Shown: one piece after another, positions 45,402 through 55,277 of the stretch | Layout: every line of letters begins with the position of its first letter | Numbering within the stretch: the first letter of the stretch is position 1 | Source of the DNA: Acidovorax sp. | GTDB taxonomy: Bacteria > Pseudomonadota > Gammaproteobacteria > Burkholderiales > Burkholderiaceae_C | Assembly (NCBI RefSeq): GCF_021287135.1 | Contig: NZ_JAJTBB010000047.1 | Location: 109,395-173,394, forward strand | Length of the DNA stretch: 64,000 bases | Direction of reading: 5' to 3' | The notes under the pieces: generated by a model | Database searches by the model: none | What the model was told of the DNA's origin: nothing | The model's input: only the letters and a program-made list of their open reading frames with translations | Translations under genes and position numbers: made by a program

Positions 45402-47114
45402 TCAGGCGGGCGACAGGCCTGGGGCGCCGTGGGCCTTGGTGGGCGCAAGCTGCTGCAATGCCGCCAGGGCCTCGGTGTCGGTGCGGTAGGTGGCGAGGCC
45501 CAGGCCGGGGTCCAGCAGCCCCGCCTGGCGCAACACGTTCTCCACGGGCAACTTGAACCCGCTGACATGCAGCGTGCCCCCACGCGCCCGCACCAGGACG
45601 AGCAATTGCGCGAAGGTCTCCACCCCTGTCACGTCGATGCGGTTGATGGGCTGCGCCAGCAGGCACAGGTGCGTGGTGTCCGGATGTGCCGCCAGGTGGT
45701 CGGTGACGCGCTGCTCCAGAGCACTGGCGGATGCAAAGTCCAGGTCCGCGTCCATGCGCAGGGCCAGCAGTTGCGGCGCCAGCGGCGGAAGCTGCCAAAG
45801 GTGCCGGTCGCGCAGGCTGCCGTCGGGGTGCAGGCCCACTTCGATGATGCGCGGGTGCAGCCGCTGGTACAAAAACAGCACCAGGTTCATCAGCAACCCC
45901 ACCAGAACGCCCCAGTACATGCGCGGAGCCGTGGCGAGGGTGAGGGCGAAGGTCACGGCGCTGATCACGGTCTCCACGCGGGATATGCGCCACAGCCGCA
46001 GGAAGGTGCGCGGCTTGATGAGGCTGGTCACCGCCGTGACCACCACGGCCGCCAGGACCGATTGCGGCACGTGGTAGAGCGCGGGGGTGAGCCACAGCAG
46101 CACCACCAGCACCAGGGCGATGGCAAACACCGTGGCCCATCCGGTCTTGGCGCCGGCATACAGATTGATGGCCGAGCGCGAGAATGAAGCGCTGGTGGCA
46201 AAGCTGCCCACCAGCCCGCTGCTGATCTTGGCCAGCCCCTGGCCGATGAGGTCCTGGTTCTCGTTCCAGCGTTCGCCCGAGCGCTGGCTTTCCACCTTGG
46301 CGCTGGACGCGGTCTCCAGGAAGCTCACCAGGGTGACCACCAGGGCCGGCATCACCAGCGCAGAAAAGCTGGACCACGGCAAGGCGCCGGGCCAGTAGAG
46401 GGACGGCAGGCCGGAGGGCAGGGTGCCCACCACGGCGCCGCCGGCGTCGGCGTATTTCAACGCCCAGCTCAGCAGCCCGGCCAGGCCCACGACCACGATC
46501 GCTGCCGGAAAATTGGGCCGCCAGCGGCGTGCCAGCACCAGCAATGCCAGGCTGCCCAGCCCGAAGGCAGCGCCCGTCAGGTCGAACAGGCCGGGGGACG
46601 GCGTGGTCCACACGGCGCCCCAGTCCGACCGCAGCCCCGTCAGGGACCCCAGTTGCGAGCCCAGGATGAGCAGCGCGGCCGCCTGCGTGAAGCCGCTGAG
46701 CACTGGCGAGGTGACCAGGTTGAGCAGCCACCCGAACCGTGCCAGCCCCATGACCAGCTGCAGCAGTCCGGAGAGAATCGCGATCCATGCGGCCAGGGCC
46801 ACCCAGTGGGCGCTGCCCGGCTCCGCCAGCCCGGTGAGCGACGCGCCGATCAGCAGGCTGGTCAACGCCGTGGGCCCGACACCCAGCCGAGTCGAGGCGC
46901 TGAACAGCACGGCCACCAGGGCCGGGACGAGCGACGCATAGATGCCCGCCACCAGCGGCATGCCCGCCAGCGCGGCGTAGGCCACGCCCTGGGGCACCAG
47001 CATGAGTCCCACCGTCATCCCGGCCCAGAACTCGCCTTTGAGCAATGCCCGGTCAGGGCGGGGCCATGAAAGAAACGGAAACCAGCGGGCCCAGAACGCG
47101 AAAGACATCTGCAT
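45402..47114 (-). CDS. SulP-family anion transporter with STAS domain
   Basis: A 570-residue protein with 10 to 12 predicted membrane segments. 'GLMLVPQGVAYAALAGMPLVAGIYASLVP' is the SulP signature. A cytoplasmic STAS domain lies at about residues 440-550 ('PINRIDVTGVETFAQLLVL'). The family carries sulfate, bicarbonate or dicarboxylates; the substrate cannot be told. Divergent from the BON lipoprotein. Confidence 0.92.
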   Translation of the reverse strand: MQMSFAFWARWFPFLSWPRPDRALLKGEFWAGMTVGLMLVPQGVAYAALAGMPLVAGIYASLVPALVAVLFSASTRLGVGPTALTSLLIGASLTGLAEPGSAHWVALAAWIAILSGLLQLVMGLARFGWLLNLVTSPVLSGFTQAAALLILGSQLGSLTGLRSDWGAVWTTPSPGLFDLTGAAFGLGSLALLVLARRWRPNFPAAIVVVGLAGLLSWALKYADAGGAVVGTLPSGLPSLYWPGALPWSSFSALVMPALVVTLVSFLETASSAKVESQRSGERWNENQDLIGQGLAKISSGLVGSFATSASFSRSAINLYAGAKTGWATVFAIALVLVVLLWLTPALYHVPQSVLAAVVVTAVTSLIKPRTFLRLWRISRVETVISAVTFALTLATAPRMYWGVLVGLLMNLVLFLYQRLHPRIIEVGLHPDGSLRDRHLWQLPPLAPQLLALRMDADLDFASASALEQRVTDHLAAHPDTTHLCLLAQPINRIDVTGVETFAQLLVLVRARGGTLHVSGFKLPVENVLRQAGLLDPGLGLATYRTDTEALAALQQLAPTKAHGAPGLSPA

Positions 47115-47270
47115 GGCAGCGATTGTCGCTGCGCCGCGCCGACGTGGCTGCTGGTGACATTTTGTAAATGGTGGTGCCTGTCCTACAGCAGCGCCCGTTA
47201 CAAGCCCACGCCCCGGGGGCGGGGCAGCCGTTACAGTCTCAGCGTGTTTTCAACTGCAAGGAGTTTCCGC

Positions 47271-47762
47271 GTGAACAACTCAAACATTTCGCTTCGTCCC
47301 GCCACCCGCATTGCGGGCATCCTCGCCGTCACGGCCATGGCGCTGGGCCTCGCCGCCTGCGGGAAGAAGGAAGAGCCCACCGCAGGCCAGCGCCTGGATT
47401 CCGCCGTCCAGAAGACGGAGCAGGCCGCAGCGGACGCCCGCGCCAAGGCGGAAAGCGCCATGAAGAGCGCGGAAACCAAGGTGGAGCAGAGCGCCGCATC
47501 GGCGGAGTCTTCCCTCAAGAGCGCTGCAGACCAGGGCATCGTGCTGCTGGACGACGCCGGCATGACCGCAAAGATCAAAGCTGACCTGGCCAAGGACCCC
47601 GAACTCAGCGCGCTCAAGATTGACATCGAGACCAACAACGGGCGCGTAACCATGAAGGGCCCCACGCCCTCCGAGGCGGCACGTGACCGGGCGCTGGCTA
47701 TCGCCAAGGCCGTCACCGGCGTCACCTCCATCAACAACCAGCTGGTCGTGAGCGGGAGCTAA
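47271..47762 (+). CDS. BON-domain lipoprotein
   Basis: The protein has 163 residues from the GTG at 47271, with AAGGAG 8 bases upstream. A lipoprotein signal ends in the lipobox LAAC (about C28). An Ala/Glu/Lys-rich helical stalk (about 40-90) precedes one BON domain ('MTAKIKADLAKDPELSALKIDIETNNGRVTM'). BON proteins bind membranes or help envelope integrity (OsmY-like). It is expected in the periplasm anchored to a membrane. Confidence 0.88.
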   Translation: MNNSNISLRPATRIAGILAVTAMALGLAACGKKEEPTAGQRLDSAVQKTEQAAADARAKAESAMKSAETKVEQSAASAESSLKSAADQGIVLLDDAGMTAKIKADLAKDPELSALKIDIETNNGRVTMKGPTPSEAARDRALAIAKAVTGVTSINNQLVVSGS

Positions 47763-47854
47763 GTCCTCGCCGTGCCCCGCAGCGCCCCTGCGCCGGGCGC
47801 CGCAAACTTCGCGCCGCCCGGATTCGCGTCCGGGCGGCGCGCTACCATGGGGCC

Positions 47855-49087
47855 ATGAAAGAAGAGCACGTCCCCGACCTCGCGACCCGCATCGTCCACC
47901 ACGCCTACGTCCCGCCGGAGGGGTTCGAGGCCCCCCAGCCCGGCGTCTTCAAGGCCTCCACCGTCATCTTCCCCAACGTGGCGGCCATGCGCTCGCGCGA
48001 GTGGAAGGACAAGAGCGGCTACACCTACGGCCTGCACGGCACGCCCACCACCTTCATTCTGGAGGAACGCCTGTGTACGCTGGAAGGCGGGCTGCAGTGC
48101 GTGCTGGTGCCCAGCGGGCTGGCGGCGATTGCCAATGTTTCTTTGGCCCTGCTCGCGCCGGGGGATGAGGTCCTGATCCCGGACAACGCCTATGGTCCGG
48201 GCAAGGACCTCGCCAAGGGTGAACTGGCACGGTTTGGCATCACGCACGGGTTCTACGACCCGCTGGACCCTGCCGACCTGGCCGCCCGCATCTCGCCCGC
48301 CACGCGGCTGGTGTGGCTGGAGGCGCCGGGCTCGGTCAGCATGGAATTTCCGGACCTGTGCGAACTGGTGCGCATCTGCCGTGCGCGGGGCGTCACCACA
48401 GCCCTGGACAACACCTGGGGCGCGGGCCTGGCCTTTGCGCCGTTCGATCTGACCGGCGACGGGAGCCTGGGGGTGGACATCTCCGCGCAGGCGCTCACCA
48501 AGTACCCCAGCGGCGGGGGCGACGTGCTGATGGGCAGCGCCATCACCCGGGACCTGGCCCTGCACATGAAGATCAAGCTCACCCACATGCGGTTGGGGCT
48601 GGGGGTGGGCGCCAACGATGCGGAGGCGGTGCTGCGGGCGTTGCCCAGCATCGGCCTGCGCTACCGTGCCCATGACCTGGCCGCCCGCCACCTTGCGCGG
48701 TGGCTGCAGGCCCAGCCTGCGATTGTGCAGGTGCTGCACCCCGCGTTGGAAGGCGCGCCCGGCCACGGCCACTGGCGGGCGCTGTGCGGCGGCCCGGGGG
48801 GAACCCCCGGCCTGGCGGCAGGTCTCTTCAGTGTGGTGATCGACGCCCGCCATTCGCAGCAGCAGGTGGATGCCTTCTGTGACAGCCTGCGGCTTTTCAA
48901 GCTGGGCTACAGCTGGGGCGGACCCATGAGCCTGGTGGTGCCCTATGACATCGCCAGCATGCGCAGCCGCGCCGCACCGCACCTGAAGCCTGGCACCGTG
49001 GTGCGCTTCTCGATCGGCTTGGAGGCCGTGGAGGATCTGCAGCAGGATCTGCAGCAGGCGCTGCAGCGCGCGTTCGTGCCGGCCTGA
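47855..49087 (+). CDS. metC: Cystathionine beta-lyase (MetC-like PLP enzyme)
   Basis: A 410-residue Cys/Met-metabolism PLP enzyme. It has 'YTYGLHGTPTTFILEERLCTLEGG', the aspartate region TTALDNTWGAG and the PLP lysine in QALTKYPSGGGD (K216). It cleaves cystathionine to homocysteine. The gamma-synthase/lyase relatives are alternatives, but 'SYGLHGTPTT' and 'SWGGPMSLV' favour MetC. It stands alone, 92 bases after the BON gene. Confidence 0.88.
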   Translation: MKEEHVPDLATRIVHHAYVPPEGFEAPQPGVFKASTVIFPNVAAMRSREWKDKSGYTYGLHGTPTTFILEERLCTLEGGLQCVLVPSGLAAIANVSLALLAPGDEVLIPDNAYGPGKDLAKGELARFGITHGFYDPLDPADLAARISPATRLVWLEAPGSVSMEFPDLCELVRICRARGVTTALDNTWGAGLAFAPFDLTGDGSLGVDISAQALTKYPSGGGDVLMGSAITRDLALHMKIKLTHMRLGLGVGANDAEAVLRALPSIGLRYRAHDLAARHLARWLQAQPAIVQVLHPALEGAPGHGHWRALCGGPGGTPGLAAGLFSVVIDARHSQQQVDAFCDSLRLFKLGYSWGGPMSLVVPYDIASMRSRAAPHLKPGTVVRFSIGLEAVEDLQQDLQQALQRAFVPA

Positions 49088-49197
49088 GGGCTTTCTTTTC
49101 AGCCGGGGGTGGTAGTTTCCTCAGTGGCGCGGCGCTGGGGGCTGGCTTAGTGTGGGGGCTCGCGTGTTTCTCGTAGCCACTTCCCTGAGTTGCCTGC

Positions 49198-50022
49198 ATG
49201 CCCGCCACTCCCTCCCATCCCCGCGCCCCTGGCGCCCCTGAGCCGGACGCCGCCATCGCGCCGCCCATTGCCTTGTGCCCTGTCGGGTGGCTCGACCCGT
49301 TCCGGTGGCTGGCCCGCGGGTGGCAGGATGTGCGCAAGGCTCCGGGCATCGCCCTGTTCTACGGCCTGTGTTTCTGGGGCATGGCGCTGCTGCTGGGCTG
49401 GGTGTTCCGCACCCGGCCGGAGTACACCATGTCCCTGGCCAGCGGGTGCCTGCTGCTGGGCCCGTTCCTGGCCATGGGCCTGTACGACACCAGCCGCCGG
49501 CGCGAGGCGGGGCTCGCGCCGCAGTTGAGCGAGTCGCTCACCTGCTGGGACCGGCACATGGGCAGCATGGGCATGCTCGTGCTCGTGCTGGTGGTGCTGG
49601 AACTGCTGTGGGGCCGCGCGTCGCTGGTGGTGTTTGCGGTGTTCTTCAACACCGGCATGCCGTCCACCACGGGCGTGCTGCAGGCGGTGTTCAACCCCGA
49701 GAACTGGAGCTTCGTGGCGGTGTACGCGCTGGTGGGCGGTGTGTTTGCCGCGCTGGTCTTTTCCACCTCCGTGGTCTCCATCCCCATGATCCTGGACCGC
49801 GACACCGACGCGCTGACGGCGGGCATCACCAGCATGCGGGTCGTTCTGGAGAACCCGCTGGTGCTGTTGCTCTGGGGCGCGCTCATCACCGCCCTGATCG
49901 TGGCCTCGCTCTGGTTCTGGGGCGCCGGCCTGCTGCTGGCCGGACCGTTGCTGGGGTGTGCCAGCTGGCACGCCTACCGGGCCTGCGTCGCACAACCTGA
50001 GACCCCAGCCGCTGCAGCCTGA
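49198..50022 (+). CDS. DUF2189 membrane protein
   Basis: A 274-residue protein with about six membrane segments. The sequence 'FRWLARGWQDVRKAPGIALFYGLCF' and 'GPFLAMGLYDTSRRREAG' match the DUF2189 family of unknown function, which is often linked with cytochrome c oxidase genes; none are here. The N-terminal ~30 residues are Pro/Ala-rich. Confidence 0.78.
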   Translation: MPATPSHPRAPGAPEPDAAIAPPIALCPVGWLDPFRWLARGWQDVRKAPGIALFYGLCFWGMALLLGWVFRTRPEYTMSLASGCLLLGPFLAMGLYDTSRRREAGLAPQLSESLTCWDRHMGSMGMLVLVLVVLELLWGRASLVVFAVFFNTGMPSTTGVLQAVFNPENWSFVAVYALVGGVFAALVFSTSVVSIPMILDRDTDALTAGITSMRVVLENPLVLLLWGALITALIVASLWFWGAGLLLAGPLLGCASWHAYRACVAQPETPAAAA

Positions 50023-50069
50023 GGCCGCCAAGCTGTTACAGTGGGTCTCCACTTCAGGAAGCTACTACC

Positions 50070-50261
50070 TTGGCAACACCCAACTACGGATACGAAAAGC
50101 GCCAGCGCGAACTTGCAAAAAAGCAAAAGAAGGAAGAGAAACTCCGGGCCAAAGCGCAGCGCAAACCGGACGATCCGCAGGGCGTTCGGTCCGAAGATGA
50201 CTCCGCCGCGGGGGATGCGCCCGGCTCCGGGCAGCCCGCGGGCCCTGCCGGCGGCGCATAG
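50070..50261 (+). CDS. Small charged conserved protein, 63 aa
   Basis: A 63-residue protein with a likely TTG start at 50070; AGGA lies about 11 bases upstream. 'NYGYEKRQRELAKKQKKEEKLRAKAQRK' is a strongly basic helix, followed by a Gly/Pro/Asp-rich tail. Similar small proteins are widespread in Burkholderiales without known function (recollection). It could bind nucleic acid. Confidence 0.6.
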   Translation: MATPNYGYEKRQRELAKKQKKEEKLRAKAQRKPDDPQGVRSEDDSAAGDAPGSGQPAGPAGGA

Positions 50262-50280
50262 CGCCGTAGCCTGCGCTCTT

Positions 50281-50964
50281 TCAGCGCAGCAGTTTTTGTA
50301 GTTCCGGCCACACATTGGCCAGCATCTGCGGATGCGCTTCCGCACGGGGATGGATGCGGTCGGCCTGGAACAGGCGGGTGGGGTCCGGCCCATCGGCCAC
50401 CCCCTTCAGCAAAAACGGCACCACGGCTGCCTTGCGGGCCTGGGCCACGCTGGTGAACAGGTTGGCGAAACGGGTGGCGTAGTCGGTGCCGTAGTTGGGC
50501 GGCACCTGCATGCCGACCAGCAGCACCTTGGCGCCCGCTTTTTGCGCAGCCTCGGTCATCCAAACCAGGTTGTCCTCGGTGTTTTTCAGCGGCAGGCCGC
50601 GCAGCGCGTCATTGCCCCCCAGCTCAATCACCACATGGGTGGGCCGGTGCTGGGCCAGCAGCGCCGGCAGGCGCGAGCGGCCCCCCGCGGTGGTGTCGCC
50701 GCTCACGCTTGCGTTGACCACGGTGGCTGACAGCTTTTCCTGGGCCAGCTTCTTTTCCAGCAGGGCCACCCAGCCTGTGCCGCGCGCCAGGCCGTACTCG
50801 GCACTGAGCGAGTCGCCCAGCACCAGGATGACCGGCGTGCCGGCGGCCTTGGCTGCGGGCGCCTGCGACCACGCCATCGGCGCACAAACCCCCAGGACCA
50901 GTCCGGTGGCGGCGCGCAGGATAAAGTGGCGGCGTTGCCGTGGTTGCAGCAGCAGATCTCGCAT
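50281..50964 (-). CDS. tesA: GDSL esterase / lysophospholipase L1 (TesA)
   Basis: The protein has 227 residues from the ATG at 50964. A signal peptide covers about residues 1-34 (..RRHFILRAATGLVLGVCAPMAWSQA). The GDSL motif GDSLSAEYG contains the nucleophile, 'IELGGNDALRG' is block III and 'DRIHPRAEAH' holds the catalytic Asp and His. It is a periplasmic thioesterase/lysophospholipase. Divergent from ybbA-like, as in E. coli. Confidence 0.92.
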   Translation of the reverse strand: MRDLLLQPRQRRHFILRAATGLVLGVCAPMAWSQAPAAKAAGTPVILVLGDSLSAEYGLARGTGWVALLEKKLAQEKLSATVVNASVSGDTTAGGRSRLPALLAQHRPTHVVIELGGNDALRGLPLKNTEDNLVWMTEAAQKAGAKVLLVGMQVPPNYGTDYATRFANLFTSVAQARKAAVVPFLLKGVADGPDPTRLFQADRIHPRAEAHPQMLANVWPELQKLLR

Positions 50965-50982
50965 CAAAACAAAGAGCCTTTC

Positions 50983-51681
50983 ATGTCCGCATCTTCCCCC
51001 GGGGTGCTCCCGGCATCAACGCCCATCATCGCGGTGGAGCATGTTTTCAAATCGGTCACGGATTCCACCGGCACGCTCGACATTCTGCGGGATATCGATT
51101 TCCGCCTGGAGGCCAGGGAAACCGCCGCCATCGTGGGGGCGTCGGGCTCGGGCAAGAGCACCCTGCTGTCCATCATTGCCGGGCTGGACGTGCCCACCCG
51201 CGGCACGGTGCGGCTGGACGGCCACGACCTCTTTGCGCTGGATGAGGATGCGCGCGCTGCGCTGCGGGCCCAGAAGGTGGGATTCGTGTTCCAGAGCTTC
51301 CAGCTCATGGGCAACCTGACCGCGCTGGAGAACGTGATGCTGCCACTGGAGCTGGCCAACCGCCGCGATGCGCGCAAGGCTGCAGCCGACATGCTGGCGC
51401 GGGTGGGGCTGGGGCAGCGCCTGGCCCATTACCCCAAGGTGCTGTCGGGCGGCGAACAGCAGCGCGTGGCGCTGGCGCGTGCCTTTGTGGTGCAGCCGGC
51501 CGTGCTGTTGGCGGATGAACCCACGGGCAGTCTCGACTTTGCGACGGGCGAGACCATCATGCGGCTGATGTTCGATCTGAACCGCGAGCAGGGCACGACG
51601 CTGGTGCTGGTGACGCACGACCGCGCCATCGCCGCGCAGTGCGACCGCCGCATCACCATCGAGGCCGGGCGGGTGGTGTAG
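50983..51681 (+). CDS. ybbA: ABC transporter ATP-binding protein (YbbA/LolD-like)
   Basis: The protein has 232 residues from the ATG at 50983. It has Walker [11 protein letters not shown], signature [14 protein letters not shown] and Walker B '[12 protein letters not shown]', the MacB/LolD-type ATPase layout. The divergent tesA supports YbbA. In E. coli ybbA is followed by the permease ybbP; here rlmB follows instead, so the partner must be elsewhere or absent. Only 18 bases separate it from tesA, so the promoters overlap. Confidence 0.88.
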   Translation: MSASSPGVLPASTPIIAVEHVFKSVTDSTGTLDILRDIDFRLEARETAAIVGASGSGKSTLLSIIAGLDVPTRGTVRLDGHDLFALDEDARAALRAQKVGFVFQSFQLMGNLTALENVMLPLELANRRDARKAAADMLARVGLGQRLAHYPKVLSGGEQQRVALARAFVVQPAVLLADEPTGSLDFATGETIMRLMFDLNREQGTTLVLVTHDRAIAAQCDRRITIEAGRVV

Positions 51682-51725
51682 GGCGGGGGCGCGTCGGTCC
51701 CGCCCGTCCCGCCGATAATCGGGGG

Positions 51726-52472
51726 ATGTCGTCCCCCAAAGTCCTCTTCGGCTTTCACGCCGTGGGCGTGCGTCTGAAGACCGCGCCGCAGTCCATCATC
51801 GAGATCTACTACGAAGCCACGCGCCGCGATGCGCGCATGCGCCAGTTCCTGGACCGCGCGCGGGAGGCCGGTGCCCGCCTGATCGAAGCCGACAGCGTGC
51901 GCATTGCCAAGCTGGCCGGCAGCCACGGCCACCAGGGCGTGGCGGCGCGGGTGGAGCCGGTGGCGCAGGTCACCTCGCTCGACGAACTGCTGGAGAACCT
52001 GGAAGCCGCAGGGGTCGAACAACCCCTGCTGCTGGTGCTGGACGGCGTGACCGACCCGCACAACCTGGGCGCCTGCCTGCGCGTGGCCGACGGTGCGGGT
52101 GCCCATGCGGTGATCGCACCCAAGGACCATGCCGTGGGCATCAACGCCACGGTGGCCAAGGTGGCCAGCGGCGCGGCCGAGACCATGCCGTACTTCATGG
52201 TGACCAACCTGGCACGCACGCTGAACGAGCTCAAGGAGCGCAACATCTGGTGCATCGGCACCAGCGACGATGCGCCCAAGACGCTGTACCAGGTGGACCT
52301 GAAAGGCCCGGTGGCGCTGGTGCTGGGGGCCGAGGGCGATGGCATGCGGCAGCTCACGCGCAAGACCTGCGACGAGCTGGTGAGTATCCCCATGAAGGGC
52401 GCGGTGGAGAGCCTCAACGTCTCCGTGGCCAGCGGCGTGTGCCTGTACGAGGCGCTGCGCCAGCGCTTCTGA
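51726..52472 (+). CDS. rlmB: 23S rRNA (guanosine(2251)-2'-O)-methyltransferase
   Basis: The protein has 248 residues from the ATG at 51726. It shows the SPOUT/TrmH motifs: '[29 protein letters not shown]', '[13 protein letters not shown]' and '[18 protein letters not shown]', which form the knotted SAM site. It methylates Gm2251 in the 23S P-loop. It follows the ABC ATPase by 44 bases. Confidence 0.93.
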   Translation: MSSPKVLFGFHAVGVRLKTAPQSIIEIYYEATRRDARMRQFLDRAREAGARLIEADSVRIAKLAGSHGHQGVAARVEPVAQVTSLDELLENLEAAGVEQPLLLVLDGVTDPHNLGACLRVADGAGAHAVIAPKDHAVGINATVAKVASGAAETMPYFMVTNLARTLNELKERNIWCIGTSDDAPKTLYQVDLKGPVALVLGAEGDGMRQLTRKTCDELVSIPMKGAVESLNVSVASGVCLYEALRQRF

Positions 52473-52589
52473 TCCCCGCGATACGCCCGCCCCGGCGCAG
52501 GCTGGCCGACCCTGTCGCAGACCGGACAGTGCCCGTGCCGCCCAGACGGTAGCCTCCGCGCTTTTTGCACTCCTGGGGGCGTATCGACT

Positions 52590-53756
52590 ATGAGCCGTAG
52601 ACACTTTCTTTTGCGGGCCACCCAAGCCGTGGCGGCCACGGGCCTGCCCGCCTGGGTCCGCACTGCCGGGGCCGCCGAAGAGGCGCTGACCGCGCGCACC
52701 GTCAACCTGGGCTGCTCCATTGCGCTGACCGGCCCGCTGGGCCAGGCAGGCATCGAGCAAGTGGCCGGCATGAAGGCCGCGTTTGCCGAGGTGAATGCCG
52801 CCGGCGGCGTGCACGGCCGCGAAATCCGCCTGGACGCCAAGGACGATGGCTATGTGGCCAGCCGCACGCTCAAGAACGTGACGGACATGCTCGAGGCCCA
52901 GTCGGCCTTCGCGCTGATCTCCCCGCTGGGCACGGCCAACACCGCGGCGATCTTGCCGCTGGTGGAGTCCAAGGGCATTCCCACCGTCGGCCCGGTCACG
53001 GGCGCCACGTCGCTGCGCAGCGCCGACGCGCGCCACGTCTTCTTCCTGCGCCCCACTTACCGTGAGGAAACGCAGCGCCTGGTCAAGCAGGTGGTGGACA
53101 TGGGCCTCAAGCGCATTGCCGTGGTGTACCTGGACAACCCCTTCGGCAAGGAAGTGCTCAAGGACATGTCTCGCGCGCTGGACGAAATCAAGGTCGAGCG
53201 CGCCGGCGAATTTGCATTGGCCGTGGACGGCAAGAACGGTGCCGAACTGGCCGACAAGGTGGCGGCGGAGCGGCCCGGCGCCGTGCTGCTGGCCACCACC
53301 GGCACGGCCAACACGGCGTTTGTGCAGGCGTTCCGCGCCAAGGCGCAGGGCGTGCCGCTGGCGGGCCTGTCGGTCACCGTGGTCGCCTCTGAAATGCCCA
53401 AGCTCGCAGCCGCCACGCGCGGCATGGCGCTGGTGCAGGTGTTCCCCGATGCCACGTCGCAGAAGTCGGTGGCGGTGCGCAAGTTCCAGGCCACGATGAA
53501 GGCCGTGGGCGCGGACGCGGCCTACCTGGGCAGCGGCAGCGCGCTGGAAGGCTGGCTCAACGCCCAGATCATGATCGAGGGCCTGAAGAACGCGGGCAAG
53601 GACCTCACGCGCGAGCGCCTGCGTGCCGGGCTGGCGGGCATCCGCGCGCTGTCGTTTGGCGACTTCACGGTGGGCTTTGGCAACAAGGCGCCTTACATCG
53701 GCTCCGACGCCATCTACCTGGCGGTGTACGCGGAGAACGGGCGCCGCATCAGCTGA
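52590..53756 (+). CDS. ABC branched-chain amino-acid-type substrate-binding protein (Tat-exported)
   Basis: A 388-residue protein with a twin-arginine signal at the start (SRRHFLLRATQAV, ending near residue 29) and a LivJ-like type 1 binding fold ('NLGCSIALTGPLGQAGIEQVAGMKAAF'). It is also an orphan: no Liv permease or ATPase lies beside it. The ligand is unknown. Confidence 0.88.
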   Translation: MSRRHFLLRATQAVAATGLPAWVRTAGAAEEALTARTVNLGCSIALTGPLGQAGIEQVAGMKAAFAEVNAAGGVHGREIRLDAKDDGYVASRTLKNVTDMLEAQSAFALISPLGTANTAAILPLVESKGIPTVGPVTGATSLRSADARHVFFLRPTYREETQRLVKQVVDMGLKRIAVVYLDNPFGKEVLKDMSRALDEIKVERAGEFALAVDGKNGAELADKVAAERPGAVLLATTGTANTAFVQAFRAKAQGVPLAGLSVTVVASEMPKLAAATRGMALVQVFPDATSQKSVAVRKFQATMKAVGADAAYLGSGSALEGWLNAQIMIEGLKNAGKDLTRERLRAGLAGIRALSFGDFTVGFGNKAPYIGSDAIYLAVYAENGRRIS

Positions 53757-53798
53757 CGCCGGTGCCCGGCCGTGGCGGCCGGCTGCCGCGGCTACAGG

Positions 53799-54407
53799 CT
53801 ACACCCAGCCCAGCGCCCCGAGCAGGGCGCCTGCGCCCAGCATCCACAGCAGGTGGAGCTTGGTGCGCCACACCAGCACCACGGTGACGGCGCTCAACAG
53901 CCACAGGGGCCAGGCCGTGGCGGGGCTTCCGTGGGCCCGGGCCAGCACCCACGCGGTGGCCAGCAGCAGGCCGATCACGACCGGCGACATTCCCTGCTTG
54001 AAAGCGCGCACCGCCCGCCGCTCGCGGTTGCGGTGGCCCCAGCGCGTGGCCAGCCAGGTCAACAGGCTGCTGGGCAGCATCACACCCAGCATGCACAGGC
54101 CCATGCCCAGCGCCCCCAGCAGCCAGCCGGACACGCCCGGCCCGCCCGCATTCAGCCCCACGTTCCAGCCCAGCAGCGCGATGAACAGCACGTTGGGCCC
54201 CGGTGCCGCCTGGGCGATGGCGATGGAGGCGTTGAACTGCGGGTCGGTCAGCCAGCCCTGGCGCTCGACCAGGAAGCGGTGCATGTCCGGCGCGGTGGCA
54301 ATGGCCCCGCCCACGGCCAGCAGCGACAGCGACAGGTAGTACAGAAAAAGGTGGAGCCAGTCGGCGGCGTCCAGCGCCACGGCAGGCAGGGCAGCGCCGG
54401 CCATCAT
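53799..54407 (-). CDS. Chromate transporter, second short subunit
   Basis: The protein has 202 residues from the ATG at 54407, overlapping the stop of the upstream half by ATGA. It contains one ChrA half-domain ('LSLLAVGGAIATAPDMHRFLVERQGWLTD', 'QAAPGPNVLF') and about six membrane segments. Short-chain ChrA proteins work as pairs of opposite topology. It probably exports chromate or a related anion with the next gene. Confidence 0.87.
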   Translation of the reverse strand: MMAGAALPAVALDAADWLHLFLYYLSLSLLAVGGAIATAPDMHRFLVERQGWLTDPQFNASIAIAQAAPGPNVLFIALLGWNVGLNAGGPGVSGWLLGALGMGLCMLGVMLPSSLLTWLATRWGHRNRERRAVRAFKQGMSPVVIGLLLATAWVLARAHGSPATAWPLWLLSAVTVVLVWRTKLHLLWMLGAGALLGALGWV

Positions 54408-55003
54408 GGCGCAAGCTTTCGCCAGGTCAGCAGGCAGGCCGCGCCGCCCAGGACCGGCAGGATCCAGAACAGCGGCCACCGCAGCACCGCCATGGCCAGC
54501 ACGGTGGCGGCAGCGATCGCCACGCACAGCGGGCGGCCCAGCGGGTGGTTGCGGATGGACACGAACAGCTTGATGCCCACCCCCGCAATCAGCCCCGCCG
54601 CCACGGCGCCCATGCCGCGCAGTGCGCCGGCCACCGCGGGGTGGGTGGAAAACTGCGCGTACACGGCCGCCAGCGTCAGCACCAGAATGAGCGGAAAGGT
54701 GAGCATGCCCGCCAGCGCCGCGAACGCGCCGCGCAGGCCGAAGTAGCGGTCGCCGATCATGATGCTCAGGTTGACCACGTTGGGGCCGGGCATGATCTGC
54801 GCCACGGCCCAGTCTTCCACGAACTCTTCGTTGGTCATCCAGCGCTTTTTCTCCACCAGCTCACGCTGCACCACGGCCAGCACGCCGCCAAAGCCCTGCA
54901 GGGCCAGCCAGGTGAAGGACCAGAACAGGTCCGCCGGATTGCGCGGCTGGGGCCGCGGTGGCGTGTCGGGCAGGGCGGGAGGGGACTCTTCGGCGGTGGC
55001 CAT
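54404..55003 (-). CDS. Chromate transporter, first short subunit
   Basis: The protein has 199 residues from the ATG at 55003. It has the ChrA motifs 'SFTWLALQGFGGVLAVVQRELVEKKRWMT' and 'AQIMPGPNVVNLSIMIG' and about six membrane segments. It forms the pair with 53799-54407. The upstream DNA holds a dispersed hairpin repeat. Confidence 0.87.
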   Translation of the reverse strand: MATAEESPPALPDTPPRPQPRNPADLFWSFTWLALQGFGGVLAVVQRELVEKKRWMTNEEFVEDWAVAQIMPGPNVVNLSIMIGDRYFGLRGAFAALAGMLTFPLILVLTLAAVYAQFSTHPAVAGALRGMGAVAAGLIAGVGIKLFVSIRNHPLGRPLCVAIAAATVLAMAVLRWPLFWILPVLGGAACLLTWRKLAP

Positions 55004-55017
55004 GGGAAAGATATCAA

Positions 55018-55079
55018 TCAAAACGTGGCCTGGCGCTTACGTAGCAAGCGCAGGCAGCTATCAAATCAGGAGCGATTTA
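55018..55079. repeat. Dispersed hairpin repeat, copy 5
   Basis: GGCCTGGCGCTT..AAGCGCAGGCAGCTATCAAATCAGGAGCGATTT. Unlike the other intergenic copies, it lies between divergent genes. Confidence 0.7.
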
Positions 55080-55277
55080 AGGGCGAACCGGCGGGTCGTG
55101 GCGCCCGGGCGCCATGGTAGCCGGACTGGGCCCGCCCGGGGGCGGTGCGGCTTCGCGTTGCGGCAGGGCGGGGCCGGCGATTCGCGTGCGCAAGCGCCGT
55201 GCGAGGCCGCTATGCTGCGGGGGCGGCGCAGGCTGCCTGTGCCGCCCAGTCTTTGAACAAGCTCTCAGGAACTCCCC

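Noticed and set aside
44521-46788. An apparent fusion of a long N-terminal region to the GGDEF domain
   Set aside because: The upstream part overlaps the SulP gene in another frame and reads as Arg/Gly/Ala-rich noise; a start at 45351 or 45294 gives a normal GGDEF protein.
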